Origin: Oxyruncus cristatus
Taxonomy: Eukaryota > Chordata > Aves > Passeriformes > Cotingidae
Length of the DNA: 64,000 nt
Assembly: GCA_013399855.1 (NCBI GenBank)
Contig: VXAY01006688.1
Location: 806,001 to 870,000, forward strand
Reading direction: 5' to 3'
The translations under genes were made by a program, and so were the position numbers. The notes under the pieces are model-generated. The model saw nothing but the letters and a program-made list of their open reading frames with translations. It searched no databases and was not told where the DNA came from. This document shows, one piece after another, positions 22,501-34,852 of the stretch; the stretch's first letter is position 1; the number at the start of each line of letters is the position of its first letter.

Positions 22501-25500
22501 GTGGTGCCTGCTGTGATACACCAAAATACAGCAAGCAGGATGGGCCCAGCCATCTGGCACTGCAGAGCAAGAGAAAAGGAGCAGCAGTTCCCCTGGACTA
22601 TCCTCAGCCAACTCCTTTCTGCTCCCGTCTCCTCTAGCCTGCCTGTTTGTCTGCTGCCGGCTGGAAATGCATGACTCCTGCATGTAGATTTTCCTCTGAA
22701 GACTTCCTGACCTATTTCAGCCTGGTGTTGCAGTAAATGTGAGCTCTATTTATAATGTCAAGAGAGGGAAAAGGGAGGCTCAGTCTGGAAGGGAAAAAAA
22801 AAGTCTAATCAATGCACCTTGCTCTGTGGTGCTGGCAGTCACTGCTTCAGTGCTGGGACTCTCGAGTGGAAATGGCAGAAACCAACTGCTGTTTGGGCAA
22901 ATAAATAAATAATAACAGGGGTCATTGCATCTTGCTTTCCTATCTGCCAGATCCATCTGGTATAACTGAACCTTAGGCATACAGACTGGACTACTTACTA
23001 TTGCTACTGAAGCATTTATGTTGACAAAGATTTGGGAGAATGATGGACAGCAAAAGCAGAGGAATGACTACTTTATGGGCAAAGTGATGACTTTGTACAG
23101 CACAGGAGCAGGATCTGGGATGGAAAAATGGAAGGATTGTATTACCACAGCAAGGTCATGTCTTAAGAATTTTATTTGTCCTCATTTTTACCAAAATGTC
23201 CTTTTACAGGGAGAAATAACTTATTTTAGTAATGTTGTATTGCTTTTGAAACTTAACCTTCTTCTGTCCGTACTCTTTAAATCACTGGAGATCATGGATT
23301 TTCTTATAAACAGATCAGCTTCTTTTTTGTATTATTTGGCTCTGTTGTTTCAGAAACAGTATGGACCAAATTCTCCCCTGGCACGACTCCAGTCCTAGTG
23401 CTCTCATTCTGAGAATGCTGGGCCAAATTCCCGCTCTCTGTTTTGTCAATATACGTTCAGACTCACCCTTCTATAACCACTGGAGTCATATATCATAAGC
23501 ACTAATCTACTGCTGAGCAGAATGTAGACCTCTCTATAAATATCACTTTGGTCAAGGGAAGTGAGGGAAATAATGCTGAATGTGTCCTTAAGCATATTAC
23601 TTACTCTGTTAAAAGATCATTTGCTCTTGGCCTAACTTATTTCAAGCATGACAGTCCTGGAAAAAATGTATATCTGTGAGTGAAAGGAGACTCTAATAAG
23701 AGTCGATAAGGCCTGGTGTTATGGGGTATTAATAAATGTATATTTGTGCTGAAGCATGCTAAACCTCAAAGGCTGGGTATAAATATCAATGTCTATTGAA
23801 TTTCAGGAAGAGATGGCTGGCAGTAACCATGCTCGATGTCATTCTGCAGTATGCAAGCTGTGTTTACTCGGGCACTATTCATAGGCACGTTCCTGTTGGT
23901 AGGCAGAGAATTTGTCTCTTTCTAGTCAGTTTATGAGAAGTGAGTTTCTTTCCTTATTTCTCTGGCAGGATTGTTAGATTCCCTTTGAGTAAAGCAGCAG
24001 TGATGTGCTATCGAGCAAGTAATGTGTGAGCCAACAGTGCTGGCGAAGGAGTGCCAAAAAGTCCACCACTGAATGAAGACAGCACTTGCCTAGAGGCAAA
24101 GGGGGTCCTGGTGCCTCAAGAAACTTCCTGCAGCTGGTGGGCAAAACATCCTCTGTGCAGATTGGGGATACTCCAAACCTCCACAGTGACGTCTCCCTGC
24201 GATAAAACACAGCACTCATGCATTTAATCAGAAAACACGTAGTAAGCAGTGGGAACAAGTCCTACTGCAGCAGAAGGATGTGGTTTACAAGCAGTGCCTA
24301 TAACAGGATTAAGCTAGGGGAGGCAGAAGAAAGTGACTGGTAACTGTTTGTCAGTGCGGTGAACAACTTGCAACTGTGCCAGGTAATTTTTTCAGTTGTG
24401 TTCTGAGCTGCCATGTGCAGCTGTTGTTAAAGCATTGCCAACTTGTTTGACTGTGGGTGAGAGGGAGGGTCACAAGTGAATAAATCACATTTTTTGGTTT
24501 GCAGACTTGTAGATAGCTGTCCCAAAGCACAGAAATTGACATTTAATATGGAAAAGATTGGAAAAATAGTTGTCTGGTAAAAAAAAATTGAGGCAAGTCC
24601 TGTCTGCAGCATGTTTTCCTTTTCTCACTGGGATGATGGACATGAGAAATCACTCAGAAACAAGAAGGGATGCTGTTTGGCTGCTCTGGAGACATCTGTC
24701 TTGGGTGGGCATCAGGGCAGCAATGAAACTCCTAAATACTAAAAATACTGTCATCTTCCCAAACTGCCTGGTACCCGAGCCCAAGCCTGCACTGGCTCTG
24801 TGTGCTGAGGCTCTTTCTCAAAGCAAGGCAAGGGTGGGCTGGGACAGCTGACTGCTGCCTTCTGGGACTGCCACAGACTTCTTGTGTCTTCTTTTGTGGA
24901 AGAAATACTCTCTAGAGACACAATGGTCACCAGCATCCACCTTGATCATGAAAAGCAGTCAGGATCTGTAATTCTGTGAAACTGGATTCTCCTTTCCCAT
25001 ACCTGGATTGCTCTGAAGTTCCTTAAGCTTTATGTAATTATAAAGGGCAGCATGAGGCAAGTCTGAGAATCAACGCCGTCTGCCTCCTGATACTCCCTTT
25101 CAATGCTTCCTGAAGTACGTGGAGATCCACTAATGTAAGGTGCTTCATAAATGGTGAAAATAGAAGTCCAGAAAGAGCAGTTATCTGTGGAGTTATCAAA
25201 GAACAGTGTCTGTACTAGATAAGCTACAGAGAAAGTAAAACAGGAAAATACTCAAACTGACGACAAAGCTGATGTGGTTGCTGAGCTCCTGATAGTGGCA
25301 TCAATGGGAAGAACTCAAGAGATTATGCACAATATGTCTGAAGTTATCTGAGTGACTGACGGAAATGAATTTTATTCTTCTCACAAGAAAGGCTGTGATA
25401 GTTTTATTACGATCTCATTTTCTTCTGCTACCCACACTTTTCCTGCACTTCACGCTAAAATGATTAGCCAAGTAAGGGTTTCCTGGGACAGCCATGAGGC

Positions 25501-25880
25501 CTGATGGGACATTAGCCATCTAATTAGCTGCCACTAGTTAGTGCAGGGGAAAAGCTGTGTGGCAGCTTATCTATTCCCCTCAATACCATGGTTGCATCCA
25601 TCCCCGAAAGCTGGTGTGCTATCAGAAGAGGAGGTTACTTCTTGTCTTGGGTAAGCCAAGGCATGGCCACAGACTGTGCTGGAGCATGATGCCCAGACCA
25701 ACAAGCTTGTGTTTCCTAGAGCTTGTACTGGCACACAGGACAGTGGTGTGCTGGGGCTGGTCCATGAGCTGACCCAGTTATTTCCTCAATGGTGGGTTAA
25801 ATGCGTGTCCCTCTTCCAGCCGATGAGCAGCACCATGGGCTATCGGGGGTGAGAGCTGTGACACCCCCTTGGGTTAGACC
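16600..25880. other. Unique non-coding stretch right of the CpG island
   Basis: No gene or known repeat family is recognised. T-rich runs lie at about 17331-17360 and an A-run at about 20964-20977. The longest gap-free ATG ORF of the window (151 codons, 20882-21337, plus) is here, but it contains a lysine string from the A-run and no domain, so it is taken as background. A 9-base perfect hairpin lies at 21771-21791. If the CpG-island gene runs rightward, this would be its first intron. Confidence 0.55.
21771..21791. repeat. Short perfect inverted repeat
   Basis: ATGAAGCAC, a 3-base loop TTG, then GTGCTTCAT. It sits between two imperfect complementary segments, 21751-21774 and about 21875-21907, which pair over roughly 24 bases if two small insertions are allowed. 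The larger arrangement resembles the remains of a small inverted-repeat element, but the arms are too short and gapped to assign a family. Confidence 0.6.
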
Positions 25881-25886
25881 GTGATA

Positions 25887-25968
25887 AGATCTATCTTGTA
25901 TAAAAATCACCGATTTTTATCGATTTTTTTGTCTTCACCTGAAGAGAAGGTGAAGACAAAATAGATCT
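25887..25968. repeat. Nested inverted repeats (82 bases)
   Basis: Three sets of arms are visible. The outer arms are AGATCTATCTTGT (25887-25899) and ACAAAATAGATCT (25956-25968), complementary with one mismatch over 13 bases. Inside, ATAAAAATC / GATTTTTAT (25900-25908 and 25912-25920) form a 9-base perfect stem with a 3-base loop. TTTTGTCTTCACCT / AGGTGAAGACAAAA (25927-25940 and 25948-25961) form a 14-base perfect stem with a 7-base loop. The third stem overlaps the right outer arm, so the outer and inner pairings compete. It could be a decayed miniature inverted-repeat transposon or a template-switch palindrome. No clear target-site duplication is seen. Confidence 0.85.
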
Positions 25969-28593
25969 GGTGCACAAAATGGAGGGGAGCTCTACTGAAA
26001 GGGAAGGCTAGCTTTTTATCTGGTAGAGCATGGAATGTTTGGAATTTGGGAGGATTCAAGGGAGGTACATGCAGGGATGTGTCTATAATTGGGCAAACTG
26101 TGATAAAACTTACCCTGTTAGGAAGAGAGAAGATACAAGGTAAGGGACAGCTATAAATCTAAACTACACAGAGCCAATAAACAAAAGGGTTACATTCAGC
26201 GAATAGAAAAACAGCTAACACTGATTTAAACTACAAGATACATACTAAAGTAAGATTTTCTTTTAACAACATTGTTAATAAACTGAATAAACATAATACT
26301 ATCGTAATATGAAAAGTAGTCTCTGAGGTAAAGAGTTGTTATCCAGTAGCCCAGCTGCATTTCAAAGCTTTCTCTTTCTTCAGTTCCGCTTTTCTTCAGA
26401 CGCTTTTCTCCACCAGGAGTAAACATCTTGTGGGCAACTTCCAACAATGGGCCTTCATCTCATTGCATCCTGTTCCTTGAGAGGACAAAGATCTGCCATA
26501 GAAGAGCCTGTAGGAAGGCAAGCAGGGCCTGGGCCTCTGATTATCCTAAATGTCTTGCCAAAATGCTGCAAAATTTCCAGGGGACTTGGAGTTATGGTGA
26601 TCTGATCCAATGCCAGGCTCCCCATGCGCACTGCACTGGCCACCAGCTTTTGGGTGCGTTATTGATCTGCAAAGTTTACACTTGGGCCTGAACATGCCCA
26701 GAGCAATGGTGTGACAGGGGGTTTCCAGCCTTGACTCCCATGTGCTGGAGCTGAAATGTGCTACCTGAAATCAGAAACAGACCTACTCTGTTCAGGAGCA
26801 TTATAGGCATGGGGCGGGCTTGCCATTTTCCCACCTCATCTGCTGTGGAAGTATTAAGATACCTTACTCTTTTAACAGGATGGCAGAAATGCATGCTCTG
26901 GGCTCCTCACACCACTGAAGGCATTGGTAAACGTTTGGGGTTTGACTAAGAGCTATTAAAAGCTGCTGGCTGAAGTAAAATGGATGCTCATGGTATAATG
27001 AAAGCTAAAGGTGGTATGCATCTAGCAGAATATCCTGAGCAGCACCAGGAGATTGGCATAAGTTCTTGCACAGATATGCATTGGAGGGAAGAAATCCCCA
27101 AATGGCTCTGTTTAATGCTTTCCTTTGCAATTCTGCTGTGTCTCCTGCCCATGGAGATCCACAGCAGACTTGCAGCCTAGAATGGCTAGCAACTTTTCTC
27201 TTTGATTAAGAAGCAAAAAAATAGAAAACAAGAAGACCCTCTAGAGGTGAGGCCAGGCACACTGCCATCACAGGCAGTTTTCAAATGACACTGTAATCGC
27301 AAGTGAGGTCACAGCAGTGAATTTGAATGAAACTGCAGGAAGAACCAGACATTTTAAACAAACTGCCCCATTTCTATGTTTTCTGTGGCTTATCCAAACG
27401 GCCCCTGCTCCAAAGGTTCCCCATGGCCAGAGGCTGCAGTGCTGTGAAGCAAGAGTCCTGCTGGTAATTGCAGAGGTCAGGCAAGTGCAAGGGTTTTGGC
27501 TTTGCCTGCTGAAAATGGGACTCTCAAGCCGCAGATGAGAAACAGCGATACTGAAACTTCATCTGAGACAATCGCTACCAGGAAGATGAAACCAGCAGTT
27601 AAGGGTGTCAGCGTGAAATGAAGCAGCCAGTCAAAGAGGCACGTTGGCTTCAGGCACCTATGAACAAAAGGCCATTTCATGAAGACGATGCCCTGGGAAC
27701 AGTGCTGGTGGGGGGAGGAGGGCAGAAATCAAAGAGTGGGCAAAAAGTAAGGTGGCTGGATATCAGTGGACAGAGTGACTCCAAAGGCTGCCAGTCCTCC
27801 CAGCTGAGATGAATGGTTCCTTTCTACTTACGTAGATCCCTATGCAGAAAAACATTATAAGTATGATCTAAGCAGAGTCACAGACATTTTGGCGCCTGGG
27901 CTGGTTCCCTCCTCCTACTCCAACAAGCAGGGCTTGACCCGGGTGGTGAAACGCATCCCGCGAGCCCTGTGCGTTGCGCCCCACGCCGTGATGAGGCCTG
28001 TGTGCAGCATGGGCTGCCCTTTGCCCACCATTTCACACCCCGGCTCCTTCTGAGGGGCTGACTGCACTGGGGTGACCGCATCGCTTGGAGGGAGGATGCG
28101 TGGGCAACACATCCCCCCTGCCCCAACAGTGCTGCAGACTGCTACCATATTCTTTACAGTGCATCTCTGCTTGCATTTCACTTTGAATCCAACAAAGCCA
28201 GCAGAGCCTCATCTGCCATCCCAAGTTGAGCATGTGCTAAAGTGCTCTGGGAGCAGCCAGCTGAGTCATAAGCCGATCCAGCAATTCCTATTCAAAGGCT
28301 GCTGTCTCTGCCCTTGTGGAAAATGCATTTATTGTTTTGGCTTTTTGCTTCTTTGTGCTAAGGTTCAAGCAGCGCTTTGCTTGTTATTGCATGTAATGGT
28401 TTGTATGCAGCACACCAGCACAGCGAGATCTGATGCCAAGTTAAGGCAGAGCTGGGACTGAACAGGTACCAATGGTAGAGCACAGGACAGCGGTGGCTGG
28501 CACGGTGGGGCTGCACTGTGCACCCATCCAGCATCAGATACATGGGGAAACTCCTAAACTACCAAGGTAGGATGGATCTGAGTCCCGTATGAC

Positions 28594-28651
28594 TTGCTTG
28601 CCTCAAGATTAAATTTATCAAGTTGCTTACCTCAAGATTAAATTTATCAAA
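28594..28651. repeat. 29-base tandem duplication, two copies
   Basis: A 29-base unit beginning TTGCTTGCCTCAAG at 28594-28622 is repeated head to tail at 28623-28651 with two differences. The second copy reads TTGCTTACCTCAAG. The near identity points to a fairly recent duplication. A donor-like GGTAAG is created on the minus strand in the second copy only. Confidence 0.95.
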
Positions 28652-29073
28652 TTATTTGTAAGTTAACAAGTTTTTCCCCCTGCAGTCTCAGGATGCAGGT
28701 GGATAAGATCTGACGAAGGTCTCATCTCTCACTCCCTTCACAAATCTGCCTGCAGGCTGGACTTTGTCACAGGTTCCAGGGGTGACCCTGGGGCAAGCAA
28801 TTTCTCTTCCCACCTTGGGAGGGGCAATTCCATAAACCTGCTTTTGTATTTTATTCAGGCAAGTGAATGCAATGGGAGGCATTTGGCTGTGGACTGCAGC
28901 CCTGCCCCTGGGCTTCCCACCTCTCCCCAGTGCATTGCACTGTGCTCAGCTCTCTGGAGTAGTGATTCCCACCCCAGAACCTTCCCAAAAGGCCAGTGGG
29001 TGAGGTGGCTTTTGGGAGATGTCACCTTGGCAGTGTGATGTACGTACACCCTCCGCAGGCACCCAGCACTCAC

Positions 29074-29144
29074 CCCAGCTGCTTGGCAGTTGCTCCCTGT
29101 CACCCACCCTGGGCCATTTGCATCACCTGCTGGCAGCCAGCGTT
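29074..29144 (-). other. Candidate 71-base exon, minus strand
   Basis: On the minus strand a strong acceptor (TTTAATTCTCCTCCCAG) is followed by 71 bases and a near-consensus donor (CTGGG then GTGAGTGC). One frame is open throughout and reads RWLPAGDANGPGW...; the other two contain stops. The segment is GC-richer than its surroundings. No protein family is recognised. This has the best combined splice signals of the internal candidates, but it stands alone, without a second exon of matching phase that I could identify. Confidence 0.25.
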
Positions 29145-31862
29145 CTGGGAGGAGAATTAAATAAAGATACACATTGTTATGGGCAGAATAATGACTCATT
29201 ATCCCCATTTTAGAGGCAGGCTAGCGGACATCACACTCCGTAAGAAGCCAGCCGTGGAATCAACAACAAAAAAATAGAAAGTCTATGTTTCCTCTTTGCC
29301 AGCCCCTTTTCTTACTCCCTGGAGGGCTGCCCTATGCAGCACATAGGGAGAAGGCAGATTTTGGCTTGGCAGTGCTGTTTGGAGGAGGGGAGGAGTGCTG
29401 GGCCACCAGCATTGTGTGTGGCAGAGTGCAGAGGAGCGTGAGGCTGGCCTGATAAACCATAATAAAACCCCACTGACAACCCCACAGCCTTTGAATGGCA
29501 GTATCTTCCTTTGTAAACAGAATATGCAGACACATTATGCAACCCCTGGTAAATTAACTGGTTTTCCATACTGTTGAAACATGGTAATCAGGTATTTATT
29601 TGTCTAGTGCCTTTGCAACAGGAGCATTTTGACTAATTTTACTGTTTTGGGTATGTTGTTTGTGCTCTTTTTGTGTTACTGCCATTCTGCTAACACCAAG
29701 TGTTAAAAATAATGATTATCATGCCCAAAATAACACCACCTCACCTCCACATATATTCTAAGTATGAACTTCTAGTGCTTGCCTTTTCAAGCTTGCTTAG
29801 AAATTTACTTTACTTTTGAATGAAAAATTAATTCAACAACATCCCAGGAAAGGAGACTTCATGAGAGCCTCCAAACATGCAGACCTTCAGTAAACCCCCA
29901 AGAACTCTAATACTGGCAGTGCCAAGAGGCACAAATCATGCTGACAGCTCTGGTTTAGTATGTATTGTGCAAACACAATGAAACTCATCTGCCCAGCTCA
30001 CAAGCCATAGAGATAAATGCAAAAAGGTTGGAATGGAAATGGAAGCATGAGAAGATGAAGTGACTTGGCACAGGTCATGGCCCAGGTCATGGGCACAGCT
30101 GAGAACTGAACTTTTGGATCTCTCTTTCTAAAGTGGTGCACTCCAGAAACCATTTGATTTGACTGTACTCTAACTTAGATTGTACTGTGAGCTCTCCCCC
30201 ACCAGCAGGAAAATCAATTGCCAGCAGAGATGCTCTTTAGTTAAGGGCATCACACGGGATATCCCAGTGATACTGCAAAATCATCATCTAAAGGGATAGC
30301 ATCCAACAAGTGAGATGGAGATTTTGAACAATAGTATTTTTATAACAGCCACTGCTATGGGAAGTTATTCTTGTTCATGTTTCTGTCTAGTTGTTTCAAA
30401 TGAAGCAGGTCCTTGGATGTAAACCTAATTTGAAAAATCCACGATGGAATAAGATGTTCAAATGGCTGCTTTAATTGAATATATGCAACACCAGCACTTC
30501 GCTACAAGCTGCTCTGGTAGGCATTTGGTCACTTCTGCTGTAGTTGCTGAAACATAGAGCATGGTGAGGGGCACAAATGACTCACAAAGGGTGCTGCAGT
30601 TCCCCCTGCTTACCATCTACGTTTGTCCATCATGTAAGAATGAGGTAAGATAAAAGAAAAGATGCTTAGGCAACTTCAAAACTGAATTTGTGTTTAAAAA
30701 AACACAAACCAAATGCCTCAGACTTTCTTTCAAACCAAGCTGCACCTTCGCTTGCAGTTCATACCCTCCTTTTGCCACCTGTTTCGAAATGCCTCTGCAT
30801 CAAGAACCCCTGTTTGGCACATAAAGCTGATCTCCATTCCTAGTCCATCACTATTCTTGAGTCAAATTCCTTGGCCTATTTTAACATTTGCAGTGCACCA
30901 GATAAGGGATCAAGGAGTGAACAAACATTTTCCTCTCGGGAGTTCGGGATGTGTTTGCACAGTTCATGGACAACTCTTGGGCATTATTCAGCTCACCTAA
31001 GTTATGTGCAGAGCAAAGGTATTACAGTTAGGAGCACAGATATGCTGGACTCCTTTGCAGTGAGCTTGGATGGATGATTCTTTCCAAAAGGTAAATCAGC
31101 CTATTTGATATCCAAAGAATCACTGGAAATTCCTATAATTGTGGGTGATACAGGATGAGCATAAACCTCACAGTACGTCAGTATTTCAGGGTTTACTTTT
31201 GTCTGCCCCTAGCCTTTGGGTTCCACTGTTAGCCTAAGTGCAAAGTTCCCTGCCTACACTGTGATGTGTTCCGTGCACGTAGCCATGCTCCCCCTAGTAC
31301 TGCAGTCTGTGTGGTTTGGGGACATTCCATGGTTCCTGGGTTGTTCTGCGGCCTTGTCCTGCAGGAGGTGATGAGGACTCAGGGTGCTGCAAAGGCTTAA
31401 AGGATGCCCCAGACAGTCCATCTGGAAAAAACACTGTTATCTCAAGTCTGTCCTCCCATTTCCAGCTCTGACTACTAACTGCTGTCCTTTTTGAGATCCA
31501 AGAAGAGCCCTTTGTCAACTGCAGTACTTATTTACACAGACAAATGAAGTTAGGAAAGAGCTTGATATATTTTAAGTTGCATCTAATGAAATTTGCCCGC
31601 AATGGACATACTGGGGAGAAAACCCCTTTGATGCCCTTGGAGCCTTTTGGCCCTCAGTGCTGGGCTCATCCATCACACCACTCCATCGGCCCTAGCTCAG
31701 GGCCGTCAGCTTCGTATGGAGAAGTCCCTGACCCCTCAGCATTCATGAATGCTTTCTCCAGTTTGTCCCATGTTCACCACAAAGCTGGTGCTTTGGACAC
31801 TGCAACAGGGAGTGACTGATGGGCCAGGACCAAATCTGGAAGGCTCAGGATTTGCTTATCTC

Positions 31863-31943
31863 TCTTTTTCTTTTTCTTTTTCTTTTTCTTTTTCTTTTTC
31901 TTTTTCTTTTTCTTTTTCTTTTTCTTTTTCTTTTTCTTTTTTT
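31863..31943. repeat. CTTTTT hexanucleotide array
   Basis: About thirteen uninterrupted copies of CTTTTT on the plus strand (AAAAAG on the minus strand). It is a pure homopyrimidine/homopurine microsatellite and likely polymorphic in length. The Ser-Phe and poly-Lys ORFs seen through it are artefacts. Such mirror-symmetric tracts can form triplex (H-) DNA. Confidence 0.97.
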
Positions 31944-34398
31944 CTTCTGACACGTACGAAGTATCCAACATTCTTCTGAAGTCAGTAAGAGACTTTCAGG
32001 TGACCCTCACTTGCCTTAGTTCAGGCCTCAGACTTGGAATTAATTTTTGAGCCAGTGCCTTTAGCATCCAGTTAATGATGTACTTCATACAAGCTGATCA
32101 TCCTCAGCACAAATACACATGTGCAGACCTGGGAGGAGAGAGAGGGGGAAAAAATAGCCAAGTGAATATAACAGAAGTAAGATCAATATGAAAAAAATAA
32201 GGGTTTTATCTTAACTTCAAATGTTATTAGAAATGATGTAACATGAAGAGGTGAAACTGTTCTCCTCGCAGGCAGCCTACAGACAACCCAAAGATGACAA
32301 GGTTGTACTGTTGCTCTGTGTAATAGCCTATAAAAACTGTTCATATTCTGTTAGTAGCAAAGAAGCTCGAATGAAAATAGATCCGTATTTTCTTATGTGC
32401 TTTCCAAACCCTGAGCTTTCCCTGCACTGTCTCCTTGCACCATGTTTCCAGGGTGGTGTTCTGTAAGACAAGGTGCCCACATTGCTAGGTGGATGTTCCT
32501 CCCCTCCCTTGGTGCCAGGATGGGCATGTGGCTGCGTCCATGATGACCTGAGCTGCAGGAGACAATCTTTCTCCTAGACCTCTACACTGCTGCATCTCAG
32601 CTAATCTGAGTGAAATTTATGTACTTAAATATCATTGTACTTAATCCCCTAGTTGCTCCAACCTGCAAAAATTCCTGTGAAGCTTGAGGCATGGCTGAGA
32701 CCTGACTTTCCAAAGTGACAGGTACCAGCAAGTTTCATTGCTGCTTGGTGGATTTGGGAATGCAGGATGATTGGGAAATTATGGGTGCAGATGCTATGCA
32801 TAGGTAGAGGTTAGGATTCATGGCACCTAACTTTGGTCACCTATAAGTTAAGTGCCACGTTTTGGTGGCCCATCTCCTCTAGTCACCTGCAGAGGCAGGA
32901 GTCCTCACCAAAGCGTTTATCCCTTCTGTTTAAGATGCTCAGGACCATGTGAGTCACCCTTTCTCTCTGTGAACTTGGGGAACTCGTGGCAGGTTGCTCC
33001 TCCTGCAGCATCACCACTGTCCCCAGTCATAGAGAGATGTTAAGCAACTCTCAGGACTGCTGCTTATATTTGGGCCAGAGAACACCAAGGGAGAGAGTAA
33101 CAACATGGAGCTGTGCTGGCCAGACCTGGGAAGCTGGGCTGATTTTGTGCTGATGTGAAAACAAAATCTGCTCTGTTGTTCCTCTGTGGGACTGTGAGCG
33201 AGGGCACAGCCTGTGCTCTGCCTTCACTGAACAGGTTCAAGGTCTCCATTTTCTGCTCATCTTACAGGAGTGCTAAAGATAAACATCTGCACTTTTCTGG
33301 GCTCAGAGTGCTAAAAGCAAATGCCAACCCTGCTCAGCTTTTCAGATGGTTGACAAAGCACTGTAAAGGTCCAAGTTTTATTTGGAAATGAAAAGATCTT
33401 TGTACCAAACGGAATATAGCTTGTGCACTGCTGAGACCGACAGTCACTAAAAGCAAGCACATCTGCTGATGCAACCTAATTGCTGTTTTGATTGCCCAGC
33501 CATGACGGGGCATAAAAATATTGTCTGTCTACAAAAAAAGAATGAAACCTCACTTGACCGTTTTGTGCCCAAATACCTTGGCACCCCGCCCTGCCGAGCT
33601 AGAGTTGGGCAATCTGAATTCAAAAATTCCCCAGTGGAACCAGCTCCTAACAATACAAAGCTGTCTGACTGGGTGGACTATTTTCATGACTCTGAATAAA
33701 AATCATGTCTAGAACACTGCATGTTTCTGTGGGGGCTGTGCAATCAGGCAAGCACACAGGCCTGTGCCCGGGAGCTTTACAAGTTAAGTAGGCAGAGAAT
33801 TAGCCACAGCTGAAGGCCAGTCTCTTGAGGCTCGTGGGCTTTCTGCATGCCTATGGACAAGTACATCCTTGCAAAAAGCTGAAAAGAACATTTCTGAAGC
33901 AGCACAGTAGGGTTGAAGCTAATCTCCAGTCAGGACAGACCACATCTGCTTACTGAAAGAGATTCTTGACCCTTCTTGTGAAGCTTCCACCATTGCTTGC
34001 TGTGGGAAACAGAAGAGTGGCCCCCTCAGCTCCAGATATAAATTACAAGGATGTCTCTCCTTCACTTGATACTGATCAAAACCAGGTGTTGTACCTGACC
34101 CTGATGTTTAACAGTATGACTTTTTAACAAGTTATACCAGCATGGCTGTCACTGACTTCCCACCTCCCTGCCCCAAGTTATGTGGCCATTGCAGAGCCCA
34201 AAGTTCAGTGCCATGGGCTGGTAAGTACCAACTGGCCAGACTGGGATGGAGTGGGAACCCCTGCCGCTGTCAGCACAGCTCAGCAAGGTCCTGCTCCAGT
34301 GCAAATTTTCTGGGCCAAATCCAGCCTCCCAAGCCCAGCTCTTCTGGATTTACCTGGTTATAGGAAGTGAATACAAGGGAGCTGGGGTAACAGTAAGC

Positions 34399-34852
34399 CA
34401 CAGAATCATAGAAATATAGAATTGTTTTGGTTGGAAAAGACTTCAAAGTTCATTGAGTCCAACTGTTAACCCAGCACTGCCAAGTTCACCACTAAACCAT
34501 GTCCCTAAGTGCCACATTTACACATCTTTTAAATACTTCCAAGGATGATGACTCCACAATTTCCCTGGGCAGCCTCATCAAGTGCTTGACAGCCCTCTTG
34601 GTGAAAAAATTTTTAATATCCAATTTAAGCCTCCTCTGGTGCAACTTGAGGCTGTTTCTTCTTGTCCTATTGCTTGTTTCTTGGGAGAAGAGACCAACAC
34701 CCACCTGGCTACAACCTCCTTTCAGGTAGTTGTAGAGAGAGATAAGGTCTCCCCTCAAACTCCTTTTCTCCATGTTAAACAACCCCAGCTCCCTCAGCTG
34801 CTCCTCATCAGGCTTGTGCTCTATAAACTTCACCAGCTTCATTGCCCTTGCA
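34399..34852 (-). repeat. CR1 LINE, 5'-truncated copy
   Basis: On the plus strand it starts with CACAGAATCATAGAA and a GGTTGGAAAAGACTTC block (antisense of the CR1 3' UTR). It then runs through the antisense of the C-terminal part of the CR1 reverse-transcriptase ORF, with characteristic phrases such as GTGCAACTTGAGGC, CAGGTAGTTGTAGAGAG and CCCCAGCTCCCTCAGCTGC. The element ends (its 5' truncation point) near 34852. It is the longest transposable-element copy in the window. A neighbouring copy of the same family and orientation lies at 47698-48072. Confidence 0.95.
34492..34852 (-). pseudogene. C-terminal fragment of the CR1 ORF2 (reverse transcriptase)
   Basis: The minus-strand frame is open for about 118 codons within the CR1 copy, from around 34852 to a stop at 34492-34494. 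It contains phrases typical of the CR1 ORF2 tail, such as KGGCSQVGVGLFSQ and the terminal VNVALRDMV. This tail lies beyond the reverse-transcriptase catalytic core, so the fragment has neither endonuclease nor polymerase motifs and cannot act alone. The ORF runs further 5' to an ATG at 34914, in sequence not recognisable as CR1. The fragment is dead, but the intact frame suggests a relatively young insertion compared with the copy at 47698. Confidence 0.85.

Larger units (their letters stand above)
25969..34398. other. Unique non-coding stretch with a few small repeats
   Basis: No complete gene or known transposon is recognised. The stretch contains the 29-base duplication, the candidate exon at 29074-29144 and the CTTTTT array, each listed separately. 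A plus-strand donor GTAAGTACC near 34221 has an acceptor-like CATTGCAG 26 bases upstream, which would make only a micro-exon. An acceptor-like CTCCTCGCAG at about 32270 opens a 64-codon frame, but no good donor follows. Confidence 0.55.

Noticed and set aside
31749..31979. Ser-Phe repeat protein and poly-Lys protein on opposite strands
   Set aside because: Both are translations of the CTTTTT microsatellite.
34196..34221. 26-base plus-strand segment between GCAG and GTAAGTACC
   Set aside because: The donor is good, but the segment is very short and no neighbouring exon of matching phase was found.
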